Source: JACCVL01 sp963695375 (lineage in GTDB: Bacteria; Actinomycetota; Actinomycetes; Propionibacteriales; Nocardioidaceae). From it: DNA of 64,000 nucleotides. The notes below the pieces were generated by a model, which searched no databases, was not told the origin of the DNA, and saw only the letters and a list, made by a program, of their open reading frames with translations. Numbering within the stretch: position 1 is the stretch's first letter; each line of letters begins with the position of its first letter. Below are positions 35,604-43,560 of the stretch, in pieces. A program made the translations under genes and the position numbers. The stretch spans positions 1,984,001-2,048,000 of the forward strand of contig OY968767.1 of the NCBI GenBank assembly GCA_963695375.1, in the 5' to 3' direction.

Positions 35604-36387
35604 GCGGGCGGCCGCGTCGGCCCCGGTCGCCGTTGCGCGGGCGCGCTTCGCCCGGCGGCGGTGGAGCGGTCGGCTCCGCCGCTGGCGAGGGGCGCTGCTG
35701 GTCCTGCTCGGGTTGGCGCTCGTCGGCGGCCTCGCCTGGGTGCTCTGGTGGTCGGACCTGCTGGCGCTGGACGGGGTCGGCGTGTCCGGCGAGCAGGTGC
35801 TGACCGAGGAACAGGTCCGGGTTGCCGCAGCAGTCAGCACCGGCACGCCGCTGGCCCGTGTCGACCTGGACGCGGTCGCCGAGCGGGTGGAGGCGTTGGC
35901 GCCGGTGGCCGACGCCGAGGTCCGGCGGGAGTGGCCCGGGACGCTGCGCATCGAGGTTCGTGAGCGGGAGCCGGTCGCCGTGCTCGCCGAGGCCGGCGGC
36001 TATCAGGCGCTGGACGCCGAGGGTGTGCTGTTCCGTCGCTATGCCGACCCGCCGGCCGGACTGCCACTGGTGCAGGGCGACGAGCTGGCGGCCGCCACCG
36101 AGACCGGCACCGCCGGCTCGGCGCGCGAGGACGCACTGCGTGAGGTCGCGTCGGTGGTCGTGGCGCTCGACCCCGAGGTCGCCCGCCAGGTCGACCACGT
36201 CGAGGTCGCGAGCCTGGACGCGGTGGTGCTGGTGCTGGGCGACGGTGCCGTGGTCCGCTGGGGGAGTGCCGAGGACTCGGCGTTCAAGGCGGAGGTGCTG
36301 ACCGCGCTGATGCGGGTGCCGGCCGCGACCTACGACGTGTCCGCGCCGAGCCTCCCGACGACGTCCGGCACCGCCCCGGCGTCCTGA
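35590..36387 (+). CDS. ftsQ: Division protein FtsQ
   Basis: Bitopic membrane protein, 265 aa: an Arg-rich cytosolic N-terminus, one span (about residues 35-53, LLVLLGLALVGGLAWVLWW), then the POTRA domain (LALDGVGVSGEQVLTEEQV) and the FtsQ beta domain (WPGTLRIEVREREPVAVL). The tail is Thr/Ser/Pro-rich. It is the last gene of the long coupled run; the 193-nt gap to ftsZ holds ftsZ promoters. Confidence 0.92.
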   Translation: MSVRERAAASAPVAVARARFARRRWSGRLRRWRGALLVLLGLALVGGLAWVLWWSDLLALDGVGVSGEQVLTEEQVRVAAAVSTGTPLARVDLDAVAERVEALAPVADAEVRREWPGTLRIEVREREPVAVLAEAGGYQALDAEGVLFRRYADPPAGLPLVQGDELAAATETGTAGSAREDALREVASVVVALDPEVARQVDHVEVASLDAVVLVLGDGAVVRWGSAEDSAFKAEVLTALMRVPAATYDVSAPSLPTTSGTAPAS

Positions 36388-36477
36388 CGCCCCGGCAGTC
36401 GGAAAACTCGACCGGGCACCCGCGTGTCGCACGCTCTCGGGACGGGCAGGTGCGTACGTTCCTGTCCCAGGTCGAGG

Positions 36478-36503
36478 TTGACATAACTATAACCCTCTAC
36501 TTG
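36478..36503 (+). promoter_or_regulatory. AT-rich promoter island upstream of ftsZ
   Basis: TTGACA (36478-36483), TATAAC (36488-36493) and TACTTG (36498-36503) crowd into a short AT-rich patch quite unlike its GC-rich surroundings, 75-100 nt before the ftsZ ATG. Exact -35/-10 pairing is unclear (14 nt between TTGACA and TACTTG). A short CTC-N7-GAG inverted repeat overlaps it. It is the obvious ftsZ control region. Confidence 0.55.
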
Positions 36504-36580
36504 AGAGTGACAGTTCCGGACGCCACGACCGCTCCCAGAACGCAGCGACCGCAGGTCCCCGACAACGAGAGGTGCGCGAC

Positions 36581-37798
36581 ATGGCAGCGCAGAACTACCT
36601 GGCCGTGATCAAGGTCGTCGGCATCGGCGGCGGTGGTGTGAACGCGGTCAACCGGATGATCGAGGTCGGGCTGAAGGGCGTGGAGTTCATCGCCATCAAC
36701 ACCGACGCCCAGGCGCTGTTGATGAGCGACGCCGACGTGAAGCTGGACATCGGCCGCGAGCTCACCCGCGGCCTCGGCGCCGGCGCCGACCCCGACGTCG
36801 GGGGGCGTGCCGCGGACGACCACGCGGAGGACATCGAGGAGGTGCTCAAGGGTGCCGACATGGTCTTCGTGACCGCCGGTGAGGGCGGCGGCACCGGCAC
36901 CGGGGGAGCCCCGGTGGTCGCCAAGATCGCCCGCTCGCTCGGTGCCCTCACCATCGGCGTCGTCACCCGACCCTTCGCGTTCGAGGGTCGGCGCCGAGCC
37001 AACCAGGCCGAGGAGGGCATCGCCGCCCTGCGCGACGAGGTCGACACGCTGATCGTGATCCCGAACGACCGGCTGCTGTCGATCAGCGACCGGTCCGTCA
37101 GCGTCCTGGACGCGTTCAAGCAGGCCGACCAGGTGCTGCTGCAGGGTGTCTCCGGCATCACCGACCTGATCACCACTCCCGGGCTCATCAACCTGGACTT
37201 CGCGGACGTGAAGTCGGTGATGTCGGCGGCCGGGTCGGCGCTGATGGGCATCGGGTCCGCCCGGGGGGACGAGCGGGCGGTCGCCGCGGCCGAGATGGCC
37301 GTGTCCAGCCCGTTGCTGGAGGCATCCATCGACGGCGCCCACGGCGTGCTGCTGTCGATCGCGGGTGGTTCCGACCTGGGCCTGTTCGAGATCAACGAGG
37401 CGGCGGCGCTGGTGTCGCAGTCGGCGCATCCGGAGGCCAACATCATCTTCGGCGCGGTGATCGACGACGCCCTGGGCGACGAGGTCAGGGTGACCGTGAT
37501 CGCCGCCGGCTTCGACGGAGGGACCCCGCGACGGCGCGACACCGGCGAGCCGGCCCTGCGCCGAGACAGCGCTCCGGCCCCGGGGACCGAGCGGGTCCGG
37601 CAGCCGGCCGAGCCGGTCGCGTCCCGCCCGGCCGAGCAGCCATCCACACCCGAGCCGGCCCGGCGCCCCGAGGCGCAGCCGGTCAACCGGCCCACGCCGG
37701 TGGGTGCGGGGGCGGCGGCCCGACCGGCACAGCCGCCGGCGCCGAGGCCGGTGCACTTCGACGACGACGACCTCGACGTGCCCGACTTCCTGAAGTAG
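36581..37798 (+). CDS. ftsZ: Cell division GTPase FtsZ
   Basis: Tubulin homologue forming the Z ring; 405 aa. Nucleotide-binding start KVVGIGGGGVNAVNRM, tubulin signature EGGGTGTGGAPVVA, synergy loop region NLDFADVKSVMSAAGSALMG, and a long Pro/Ala/Arg linker before the conserved C-terminal peptide DDDDLDVPDFLK, which binds SepF and other partners. ATG at 36581 follows GAGAGG; an in-frame GTG at 36572 overlaps that site and was rejected. FtsA is absent, as usual in actinobacteria. Stop is TAG. Confidence 0.97.
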   Translation: MAAQNYLAVIKVVGIGGGGVNAVNRMIEVGLKGVEFIAINTDAQALLMSDADVKLDIGRELTRGLGAGADPDVGGRAADDHAEDIEEVLKGADMVFVTAGEGGGTGTGGAPVVAKIARSLGALTIGVVTRPFAFEGRRRANQAEEGIAALRDEVDTLIVIPNDRLLSISDRSVSVLDAFKQADQVLLQGVSGITDLITTPGLINLDFADVKSVMSAAGSALMGIGSARGDERAVAAAEMAVSSPLLEASIDGAHGVLLSIAGGSDLGLFEINEAAALVSQSAHPEANIIFGAVIDDALGDEVRVTVIAAGFDGGTPRRRDTGEPALRRDSAPAPGTERVRQPAEPVASRPAEQPSTPEPARRPEAQPVNRPTPVGAGAAARPAQPPAPRPVHFDDDDLDVPDFLK

Positions 37799-37813
37799 GC
37801 GGCCGGCGATCGC

Positions 37814-38527
37814 GTGTTCGTCTTCGACACGGTCGCCGGGCGGGTCCGCATCGCCTTCACCGGCCGGTACGACGCCGGGGCAGCCGAGGCGGGCGCGGAG
37901 CTCGACCTGGCCGACGGGGACACCGCCCTGCGCCGCGTGGTCGCAGCGCTCGGCGCCGGGTCCGACGACCCGGTGCTGATGCGCCAGGTGCACGGGCGGA
38001 CGGTCGCCGTGGTGGACGGGGGAGTGCGCCGACAGCCGGTGGTGGAGGCCGACGCCATGGTCACCGGCACTCCCGGGCCGGTCCTCGTGGCCCGGGCCGC
38101 CGATTGCGTTCCCATCGCCCTGGCCGACCCCGCTCGCGGTCTCGCCGGGGTCGTGCACTCGGGTCGCGGCGGGACGGTCGCCGGCGTCGTCCCCGCCACC
38201 GTCGAGATGATGCGCTCGCTCGGTGCCGCCGATGTGGTGGCCTGGTTGGGGCCGCGGATCTGTGGAGCGTGCTACGAGGTCCCGAGCGCGATGCGGGACG
38301 AGGTGGCCGCCGTCGAGCCGGAGACCTGGGCGACGACGCGGCGCGGCACGCCCGGCCTCGATCTCGGAGCAGGGGTCGCCGCCCAGCTCCGGCGGGCGGG
38401 CGTCGAGGTGCACGACCTCGCCGCCGATTCCAGGGTCTGCACGATGGAGTCCGAGGCGCTGTTCTCGCACCGCCGCCAGGGTGGCGCCGCGGGTCGGCAG
38501 GGCGTGCTGGTCCGGGTGCTCGGATGA
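37814..38527 (+). CDS. pgeF: Purine nucleosidase/laccase-domain protein PgeF (YfiH)
   Basis: A 237-aa polyphenol-oxidase-fold protein, of a family that includes peptidoglycan-editing and adenosine-phosphorylase activities. The metal ligands are visible: His in LMRQVHGR, Cys in AADCVPIAL and His in GVVHSGRGG (the family norm is HAGWRG, so the Trp position is Arg here), followed by GPRICGACYEV. GTG at 37814 is 15 nt after ftsZ. Coupled to yggS by ATGA. Confidence 0.87.
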   Translation: MFVFDTVAGRVRIAFTGRYDAGAAEAGAELDLADGDTALRRVVAALGAGSDDPVLMRQVHGRTVAVVDGGVRRQPVVEADAMVTGTPGPVLVARAADCVPIALADPARGLAGVVHSGRGGTVAGVVPATVEMMRSLGAADVVAWLGPRICGACYEVPSAMRDEVAAVEPETWATTRRGTPGLDLGAGVAAQLRRAGVEVHDLAADSRVCTMESEALFSHRRQGGAAGRQGVLVRVLG

Positions 38528-39273
38528 GTACCGGGGACGGGGACTCGTCGGACCTCGCCGACCGGAGGGCCGAGCTGGCGCGCCGGCTCGCGGCCGTCGA
38601 GGAGCGGGTCGCCGCCGCCTGCCGGGCCGCCGGCCGCGGACGGTCGGAGCTCACCCTCGTCGTGGTCACCAAGACCTATCCGGCGACCGACGTCGGGCTG
38701 CTCGTGCACCTGGGGGTGACCGACGTCGGTGAGGCCCGGCATCCCGAGGCGGGCCGCAAGGTCGCCGCGTGTGCGGAGGCCGGCTACCCGCCGCAGCGGT
38801 GGCATTTCGTCGGAGCCGTGCAGACCAACAAGGCCGCCGCTGTCGCCGGGTACGCCTCGCTGGTGCACTCGGTGGATCGGCTCCGGCTGGTCCAGGCCCT
38901 GGATCGCGGCGCGGAGCGGGCCGAGCGGGTGCTGGACTGCCTGCTCCAGCTCGACCTCGACCCGGCGGCGGCTGGTGCCGCGGGCGCACGGTCCGGCCTT
39001 GCCGCAGCGGACCTCCCCGCCGTGGCGGAGGCCGTCGCCTCGACCCGGGCCCTGCGGTTGCGCGGCGTGATGACCGTGGCGCCGCTCGGCGTCGACCCGG
39101 CGCCGGCCTTCGCCCAGCTGGCCGATCTGTCGGCGTCGCTGCGTGCCGCGCACCCCGGCGCCGACGTCGTCTCGGCGGGGATGAGTGGTGACCTCGAACA
39201 GGCCATCCAGGCGGGCGCGACACACCTGCGTGTCGGGCGCGCGGTGCTCGGTGAGAGGCCCCCGCTCCGCTAG
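38524..39273 (+). CDS. PLP homeostasis protein YggS
   Basis: A 249-aa fold-type III PLP-binding protein (YggS/PLPBP) that balances vitamin B6 and amino-acid pools; non-catalytic carrier. The PLP lysine is in LVVVTKTYPATDV; the phosphate-binding region is near SAGMSGDLEQAI with THLRVGRAVLG at the end. Typical length. Regular member between ftsZ and sepF in actinobacteria. Its TAG stop is part of the TAGTGT promoter element of sepF. Confidence 0.92.
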   Translation: MSTGDGDSSDLADRRAELARRLAAVEERVAAACRAAGRGRSELTLVVVTKTYPATDVGLLVHLGVTDVGEARHPEAGRKVAACAEAGYPPQRWHFVGAVQTNKAAAVAGYASLVHSVDRLRLVQALDRGAERAERVLDCLLQLDLDPAAAGAAGARSGLAAADLPAVAEAVASTRALRLRGVMTVAPLGVDPAPAFAQLADLSASLRAAHPGADVVSAGMSGDLEQAIQAGATHLRVGRAVLGERPPLR

Positions 39274-39276
39274 TGT
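39271..39276 (+). promoter_or_regulatory. -10 (TAGTGT) for sepF, formed on the yggS stop codon
   Basis: TAGTGT begins with the TAG stop of yggS and lies 45 nt before the sepF ATG. A ribosome binding site (GGAGG, 39301-39305) follows. Confidence 0.45.
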
Positions 39277-39315
39277 CGGCCCGGAATCGGTACCGCCTTC
39301 CGGAGGGTGACGGCA

Positions 39316-39783
39316 ATGGCTGGCGCTATGCGCAAGATGGGTGTCTACCTCGGGTTGGTCGAGGACGCGGACCGCTTCGACGACGACTACGACGACGTCG
39401 AGCCGGAGGAGCACGACCGTCGCCCGGTGCGTGCCGTCCGAGCCGAGAGCGCGGCTCCGGTGGCACACCTGTCCGAGCGCCGCCCCCGCCCGGTCAGCGC
39501 GGAGATGTCGCGCATCACCACCCTGCACCCGCGGACCTACAACGAGGCGCGCACGATCGGTGAGCACTTCCGCGAGGGGATCCCGGTGATCATGAACCTC
39601 TCGGAGATGGACGACAACGACGCCAAGCGTCTGGTCGACTTCGCCGCCGGACTCGTCTTCGCCGTCCACGGGTCGATCGAGCGGGTCACGAGCAAGGTCT
39701 TCCTGCTGTCCCCGCCGAACGTGACGGTGGCTGCGGAGGACAAGCAGCGCATCGCCGAGGGCGGCTTCTTCAACCAGAGCTGA
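39316..39783 (+). CDS. sepF: Division protein SepF
   Basis: A 155-aa FtsZ-binding membrane tether. An amphipathic N-terminal helix (MAGAMRKMGVYLGLVED), an acidic then basic flexible linker, and the SepF domain (ITTLHPRTYNEARTIGEHF, PVIMNLSEMDDNDAKRLVDF, RVTSKVFLLSPPNV). ATG at 39316 was chosen for its GGAGG at 10 nt; an in-frame GTG at 39307 is too close to that site. In actinobacteria SepF replaces FtsA as the FtsZ anchor. Confidence 0.95.
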   Translation: MAGAMRKMGVYLGLVEDADRFDDDYDDVEPEEHDRRPVRAVRAESAAPVAHLSERRPRPVSAEMSRITTLHPRTYNEARTIGEHFREGIPVIMNLSEMDDNDAKRLVDFAAGLVFAVHGSIERVTSKVFLLSPPNVTVAAEDKQRIAEGGFFNQS

Positions 39784-39850
39784 GCCCGGTGCGCCGAGTG
39801 CTCCCGACCCCGGTCCGGCGCGAGCTGACTGCGACCCGGACAATCGGCGC

Positions 39851-40141
39851 ATGATCCTCGTCGGTCAGGTCATCGACTTCGTCCTGTGGGCGTGCGTCGT
39901 CGTCCTCATCGCGCGCTTCGTCATCGACTGGGTCCAGGTGCTCGCCCGGTCCTGGCGGCCGAGCGGGGTCGTGCTGGTCATCTGCGAGTTCGTCTACACC
40001 CTGACCGACCCGCCCCTGCGCGCGCTGCGCCGGGTGATCCCGCCCCTGCGGCTCGGGTCGGTGGCACTGGATCTGTCCCCGATGGTGCTGCTGATCGCGC
40101 TGTGGATCCTGCAGGGGGTCAACCGCGCGGTCTTCTTCTGA
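39851..40141 (+). CDS. YggT family membrane protein
   Basis: A 96-aa protein with two membrane spans (about residues 5-28 and 77-94) around a YggT motif region (FVIDWVQVL, YTLTDPPLRALRRVIPP, LDLSPMVLLIAL). A conserved neighbour of sepF and divIVA; its role in septum or osmotic physiology is not settled. ATG at 39851. Confidence 0.9.
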   Translation: MILVGQVIDFVLWACVVVLIARFVIDWVQVLARSWRPSGVVLVICEFVYTLTDPPLRALRRVIPPLRLGSVALDLSPMVLLIALWILQGVNRAVFF

Positions 40142-40250
40142 CCCTCCGGCCGACCCGGTGCCGCCGGACGGTGCGACCGGGGTGGTCCGAAGGGTCGAGA
40201 TGACACACCGACACCGCTCGCGGAGTTGTCGTCGTGACCCTACGAAGCGG

Positions 40251-40256
40251 TACGGT
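40251..40256 (+). promoter_or_regulatory. Putative -10 (TACGGT) of divIVA
   Basis: TACGGT about 105 nt before the divIVA ATG, with TTGTCG 19 nt upstream as a weak -35. The 219-nt spacer after yggT holds nothing else that I recognise. Confidence 0.4.
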
Positions 40257-40360
40257 TGCACTGCGAACCGCAGGCCTGAGGGAGTCGCCGCCTACCGCGC
40301 CCCGCCTGCCTGTTGCTCGAACCCGACCACTACCGATACACCGACCGAACAGGTGAGGTC

Positions 40361-41119
40361 ATGCCGCTGACGCCTGAGGATGTGCGCAACAAGCGCTTCA
40401 CTCCCGTCCGCCTTCGCGAGGGCTATGACATGGGGGAGGTGGACCAGTTCCTCGACGAGGTCGAGACCGAGCTGGAGCGGCTCACCGGCGAGAACACCGA
40501 CCTGCGAAGCAAGCTCGAGGCCGCGTCGACGAACCAGCCCATGCCGGCCGCGATCCCCGCGGAGGCCGCTCCCGAGCCCGAGCCCGCGCCGGAGCCCGAG
40601 TCGGAGCCCGAGTCGGAGCCGCAGGTGGCGGCGCCGGTCGCCGCGGCGGCAGCGCCCGCCACGGTCGGCGAGGCGTCCAGCGCCGCCGCCCGGTTGCTCG
40701 AGATCGCGACCCGCAACGCCGACGAGGTGGTGGCAGACGCCAAGGACCAGGCGGACACGATCCTCGCGGAGTCGCGGACCAAGGCGGAGCGGCTCGAGCA
40801 GGACGCGCGCTCCAAGTCCGACCAGATGGAGGCCGACGCCCGCGCCCGCGTCGAGAAGCTCGACTCCGAGACCGCGAACAAGCGCCAGCAGATGTTCGGC
40901 GACCTGGAGCGGGACCGCGACCGGCTGGCCGGCGAGGTCGAGCACCTGCGGGCCTTCGAGCGGGAGTACCGCAGCCGACTGCGGAACTACTTCACCGCAC
41001 AGCTGGCCCAGCTCGAGGGCGAGGAGGCCGGACCCGCCACGTTGCCCGGCAGCGACGGCGAGCACACGCCCAAGCGACTGCGCTCGCTGCTCGGCGAGGA
41101 CCAGAGCTCGCAAGGCTGA
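40361..41119 (+). CDS. divIVA: DivIVA/Wag31 polar growth protein
   Basis: Polar coiled-coil scaffold, 252 aa, which directs tip growth. The N-terminal membrane-curvature domain (LTPEDVRNKRFTPVRLREGY, MGEVDQFLDEVETELE) is followed by a Pro/Glu/Ala linker with PEPESEPESEP, and a long coiled coil (about residues 105-215). ATG at 40361 follows AGGTGAGG; the upstream in-frame ATG at 40313 lacks homology. A perfect palindrome downstream probably terminates the transcript. Confidence 0.95.
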   Translation: MPLTPEDVRNKRFTPVRLREGYDMGEVDQFLDEVETELERLTGENTDLRSKLEAASTNQPMPAAIPAEAAPEPEPAPEPESEPESEPQVAAPVAAAAAPATVGEASSAAARLLEIATRNADEVVADAKDQADTILAESRTKAERLEQDARSKSDQMEADARARVEKLDSETANKRQQMFGDLERDRDRLAGEVEHLRAFEREYRSRLRNYFTAQLAQLEGEEAGPATLPGSDGEHTPKRLRSLLGEDQSSQG

Positions 41120-41135
41120 CGCAGAGGCACCTCCT

Positions 41136-41169
41136 GCTGCCGGTCGGTGACATGTCACCGACCGGCAGC
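41136..41169 (+). terminator. 34-bp perfect palindrome after divIVA
   Basis: Arms GCTGCCGGTCGGTGACA (41136-41152) and TGTCACCGACCGGCAGC (41153-41169) are exactly complementary with no spacer, beginning 17 nt after the divIVA stop. As RNA it forms a stem of about 15 bp with a 4-nt loop; there is no U-tract, which is common in high-GC actinobacterial terminators. A protein-binding operator is the alternative. Confidence 0.7.
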
Positions 41170-41264
41170 GCCATGTCCGGGGGAGCCCGGCGGTTCGCAT
41201 TTGATGAGGGCAACGTGTCCCCCTATTCTCTCCGCACCTACCCCTGAGACGAGGCTGGCCGACA

Positions 41265-42086
41265 ATGCCCGGAACCCCAACGGAGCGCGATCCGCAGCGG
41301 TCCTCCTCGCGCCGTGCGGCGCGGAGCACGTCGGCGCTTCGTGCGGCGGCCCGCCGCATTGTGGGTCGTGGCTCGAAGCCGGTCGCCGCGGCGGCCAAGA
41401 GCGCGAGTGCCGACGTGACCGCCAGCGCGAAGAAGGCCGGCGCGAAGAAGGCCGGGGCGAAGAAGACCGGGGCGAAGAAGACCGGCGCGAAGAAGACCGC
41501 CGCGAAGAAGACCGGCGCGAAGAAGACCGGCGCGAAGAAGACCGGGGCGAAGAAGACCGCCGCGAAGAAGACCGCCGCGAAGAAGACCGGCGCGAAGAAG
41601 ACCGGGGCGAAGAAGACCGCCGCGAAGAAGACCGGCGCGAAGAAGACCGGCGGCAGGCGGGGTGCTGGCGCCCCGGTGACGCCGAGACGCGGCGGACTCC
41701 TGCCGGTCCTCGCCGGCGAGGACCCCTGGACCAAGGCCGAGATCGCCGAGGTCCGAGGGGAGCTCGACGAGGAGCGGCAGCGGCTGCTCGGCGAGGTCGC
41801 CGCGGCCGAGCAGGAGATCAAGGTCCTGCTCCGAGACGGCGGGGACGGCGCGGGCAATGACCAAGCAGACATCGGCTCGAAGGCCCTCGAGCGGGATGCC
41901 GAGATGTCGCTGGCCAACAACAGCCGCGAGATGCTCTTCCAGGTCGAGCGGGCGATGACCCGGCTCGAGGACGGCAGCTACGGGCTCTGCGAGTCGTGTG
42001 GTCAGCCGATCGGCAAGCTGCGGCTGATGGCCTTCCCGCGTGCGACACTGTGCATGACATGCAAGCAACGCCAGGAGCGTCGCTGA
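41265..42086 (+). CDS. DksA/TraR-type zinc-finger protein with lysine-rich repeat
   Basis: A 273-aa protein. Residues 55-129 are fifteen AKK[T/A][G/A] pentads, similar to histone-H1-like basic tails of actinobacterial nucleoid proteins, and probably bind DNA or RNA. The C-terminal half is DksA/TraR-like: helices (WTKAEIAEVRGELDEERQRL) and a four-Cys zinc finger (Cys242, 245, 263, 266 in GLCESCGQPI and LCMTCKQ). The combination suggests an RNA-polymerase secondary-channel factor tethered to nucleic acid; that is inference. ATG at 41265. Overlaps lspA by 28 nt. Confidence 0.82.
   Translation: MPGTPTERDPQRSSSRRAARSTSALRAAARRIVGRGSKPVAAAAKSASADVTASAKKAGAKKAGAKKTGAKKTGAKKTAAKKTGAKKTGAKKTGAKKTAAKKTAAKKTGAKKTGAKKTAAKKTGAKKTGGRRGAGAPVTPRRGGLLPVLAGEDPWTKAEIAEVRGELDEERQRLLGEVAAAEQEIKVLLRDGGDGAGNDQADIGSKALERDAEMSLANNSREMLFQVERAMTRLEDGSYGLCESCGQPIGKLRLMAFPRATLCMTCKQRQERR
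41427..41651 (+). repeat. Fifteen 15-bp repeats coding AKKTG/AKKTA
   Basis: Units of the form GCGAAGAAGACCGGC, with changes at the last two codons and at third positions (GGC/GGG/GCC), cover 225 nt. Unlike the ftsL repeat, the units have diverged, so this is older or under selection for the Lys-Lys pattern. Confidence 0.9.
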
Positions 42087-42634
42087 CTCCCGACGGCGAC
42101 GTCCCTCGGTTCGCACCCTCCTCCCGCGCGCCCCGGCGGGTTCTGCTGCTCCTGGGAGTCGCCGGAATCGCCTGGGCCCTCGACGTCCTCACGAAGATCG
42201 TCGCCGTCGACGCGCTCACCGGACGCGCACCGGTCGAGGTGGTTCCCGGCGTCCTGGACCTCACGCTGACCCGCAACCCCGGGGCAGCCTTCAGCCTGGG
42301 CACCGGGTTCACTCTCGTGCTCACGGTGGTGGCGCTCGTGGTGGTGCTGGTCCTGTTGCGGCTGGCGCCCCGCGTCCACAGCCGGCTGTGGGCGCTCGCT
42401 CTCGGGTTGTTGCTCGGCGGCGCGCTCGGCAATCTGACCGACCGGACGTTCCGCGAGCCCGGTCCGCTTCGGGGTCACGTGGTGGACTTCCTCCGGCTGC
42501 CGAACTGGCCGGTGTTCAACCTGGCGGACAGCTGCATCGTGATCGCCGCCGTCCTCATCGCGGTCCAGTCGCTGCGCGGGGTCGGCCTGGCCGGCGATCG
42601 CGGCCGACCTGCATCCGACCGGTCGGAGTCGTGA
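42059..42634 (+). CDS. lspA: Lipoprotein signal peptidase
   Basis: Aspartyl membrane peptidase II, 191 aa, cleaving prolipoprotein signal peptides. Four spans; the catalytic Asp residues are in GNLTDRTFREPG and PVFNLADSCIVIAA, with LTRNPGAAFSLG and HVVDFLRLPNWPVF also conserved. The ATG at 42059 lies inside the zinc-finger gene (28-nt overlap). Coupled to rluD (GTGA). Confidence 0.93.
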   Translation: MQATPGASLTPDGDVPRFAPSSRAPRRVLLLLGVAGIAWALDVLTKIVAVDALTGRAPVEVVPGVLDLTLTRNPGAAFSLGTGFTLVLTVVALVVVLVLLRLAPRVHSRLWALALGLLLGGALGNLTDRTFREPGPLRGHVVDFLRLPNWPVFNLADSCIVIAAVLIAVQSLRGVGLAGDRGRPASDRSES

Positions 42635-43560
42635 GCGCGCACCGCAGCCTGCCGGTGCCCGAGGGGCTCGACGGTGACCGGCTGGACAGCGCACTGGCCC
42701 GACTGCTGGGCCTGTCCCGGACCCGCGCCGCCGACCTGGTCGCCACCGGCCAGGTGCGCGTCGACGGTGCACTGCCCGTGAAGTCCGAACGGGTGCGGGC
42801 CGGCTCGTGGCTGGAGGTGGTGCTCCCGACGGTGCAGCCGCAGGCGGAGCTGGTCGCGCAGCGCGTGTCCGGCCTTCGGGTCGTCCACGAGGACGACGAC
42901 CTCGTCGTGCTGGACAAGCCGGTCGGTGTCGCAGCGCATCCCAGCCCGGGCTGGAGCGGGCCCACCGTCCTCGGGCACCTGGCAGCCGCGGGGGTCGCTG
43001 TCGCCACCTCGGGAGCGGCCGAGCGACAGGGTGTCGTGCACCGGTTGGACGTGGGGACCAGCGGGCTGATGGTGGTGGCGAAGTCCGAGTCGGCCTACGC
43101 CGCGCTCAAGCAGGCGTTCCGGGACCGCACCGTGCACAAGACGTACCACGCGCTGGTGCAGGGCCACCCCGACCCGTCCCGCGGAACCGTCGACGCCCCG
43201 ATCGCGCGGCACCCGCGTCACGACCACCGCTGGGCGGTGGTGGCGGGTGGCCGGCCGAGCGTGACCCACTACGCGACGCTGGAGGCGCACCGCTGGGCCA
43301 GCCTGCTGGAGATCCGGTTGGAGACCGGCCGGACGCACCAGATCCGGGTGCACCTGAGCGCGCTTCGGCACCCCTGCGTCGGTGACCTGACCTACGGGGC
43401 GGACCCGGTGCTTGCGAGCCGGCTCGGCCTGACCCGGCAGTGGCTGCACGCCGTGGGACTCGGGTTCGCGCACCCGGGCACCGGGGAGGAGGTGCGCTTC
43501 ACCAGTCCCTACCCCGACGACCTCGAGCGGGCTCTGCAGCAGGTGAGAGACGCCTCGTGA
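42631..43560 (+). CDS. RluA-family pseudouridine synthase (RluD-like)
   Basis: A 309-aa protein: N-terminal S4 domain (GDRLDSALARLLGLSRTRAA, GQVRVDG), then the synthase domain with the catalytic Asp in GVVHRLDVGTSGLMVVAK, VHKTYHALVQG, RTHQIRVHLSALRHPCVGD and LHAVGLGF. Modifies rRNA, probably 23S helix 69 by analogy with RluD, though the target is not fixed by sequence. lspA-rluD is a common actinobacterial pair. Confidence 0.92.
   Translation: MSAHRSLPVPEGLDGDRLDSALARLLGLSRTRAADLVATGQVRVDGALPVKSERVRAGSWLEVVLPTVQPQAELVAQRVSGLRVVHEDDDLVVLDKPVGVAAHPSPGWSGPTVLGHLAAAGVAVATSGAAERQGVVHRLDVGTSGLMVVAKSESAYAALKQAFRDRTVHKTYHALVQGHPDPSRGTVDAPIARHPRHDHRWAVVAGGRPSVTHYATLEAHRWASLLEIRLETGRTHQIRVHLSALRHPCVGDLTYGADPVLASRLGLTRQWLHAVGLGFAHPGTGEEVRFTSPYPDDLERALQQVRDAS

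Noticed and set aside
36572..36580. GTG start for ftsZ three codons upstream
   Set aside because: It overlaps the GAGAGG ribosome site that serves ATG 36581.
40292..41920. Long minus-strand frame with Phe/Ala repeats opposite divIVA and the zinc-finger gene
   Set aside because: Mirror of the AKKTG repeat and of divIVA; no start signal and no homology.
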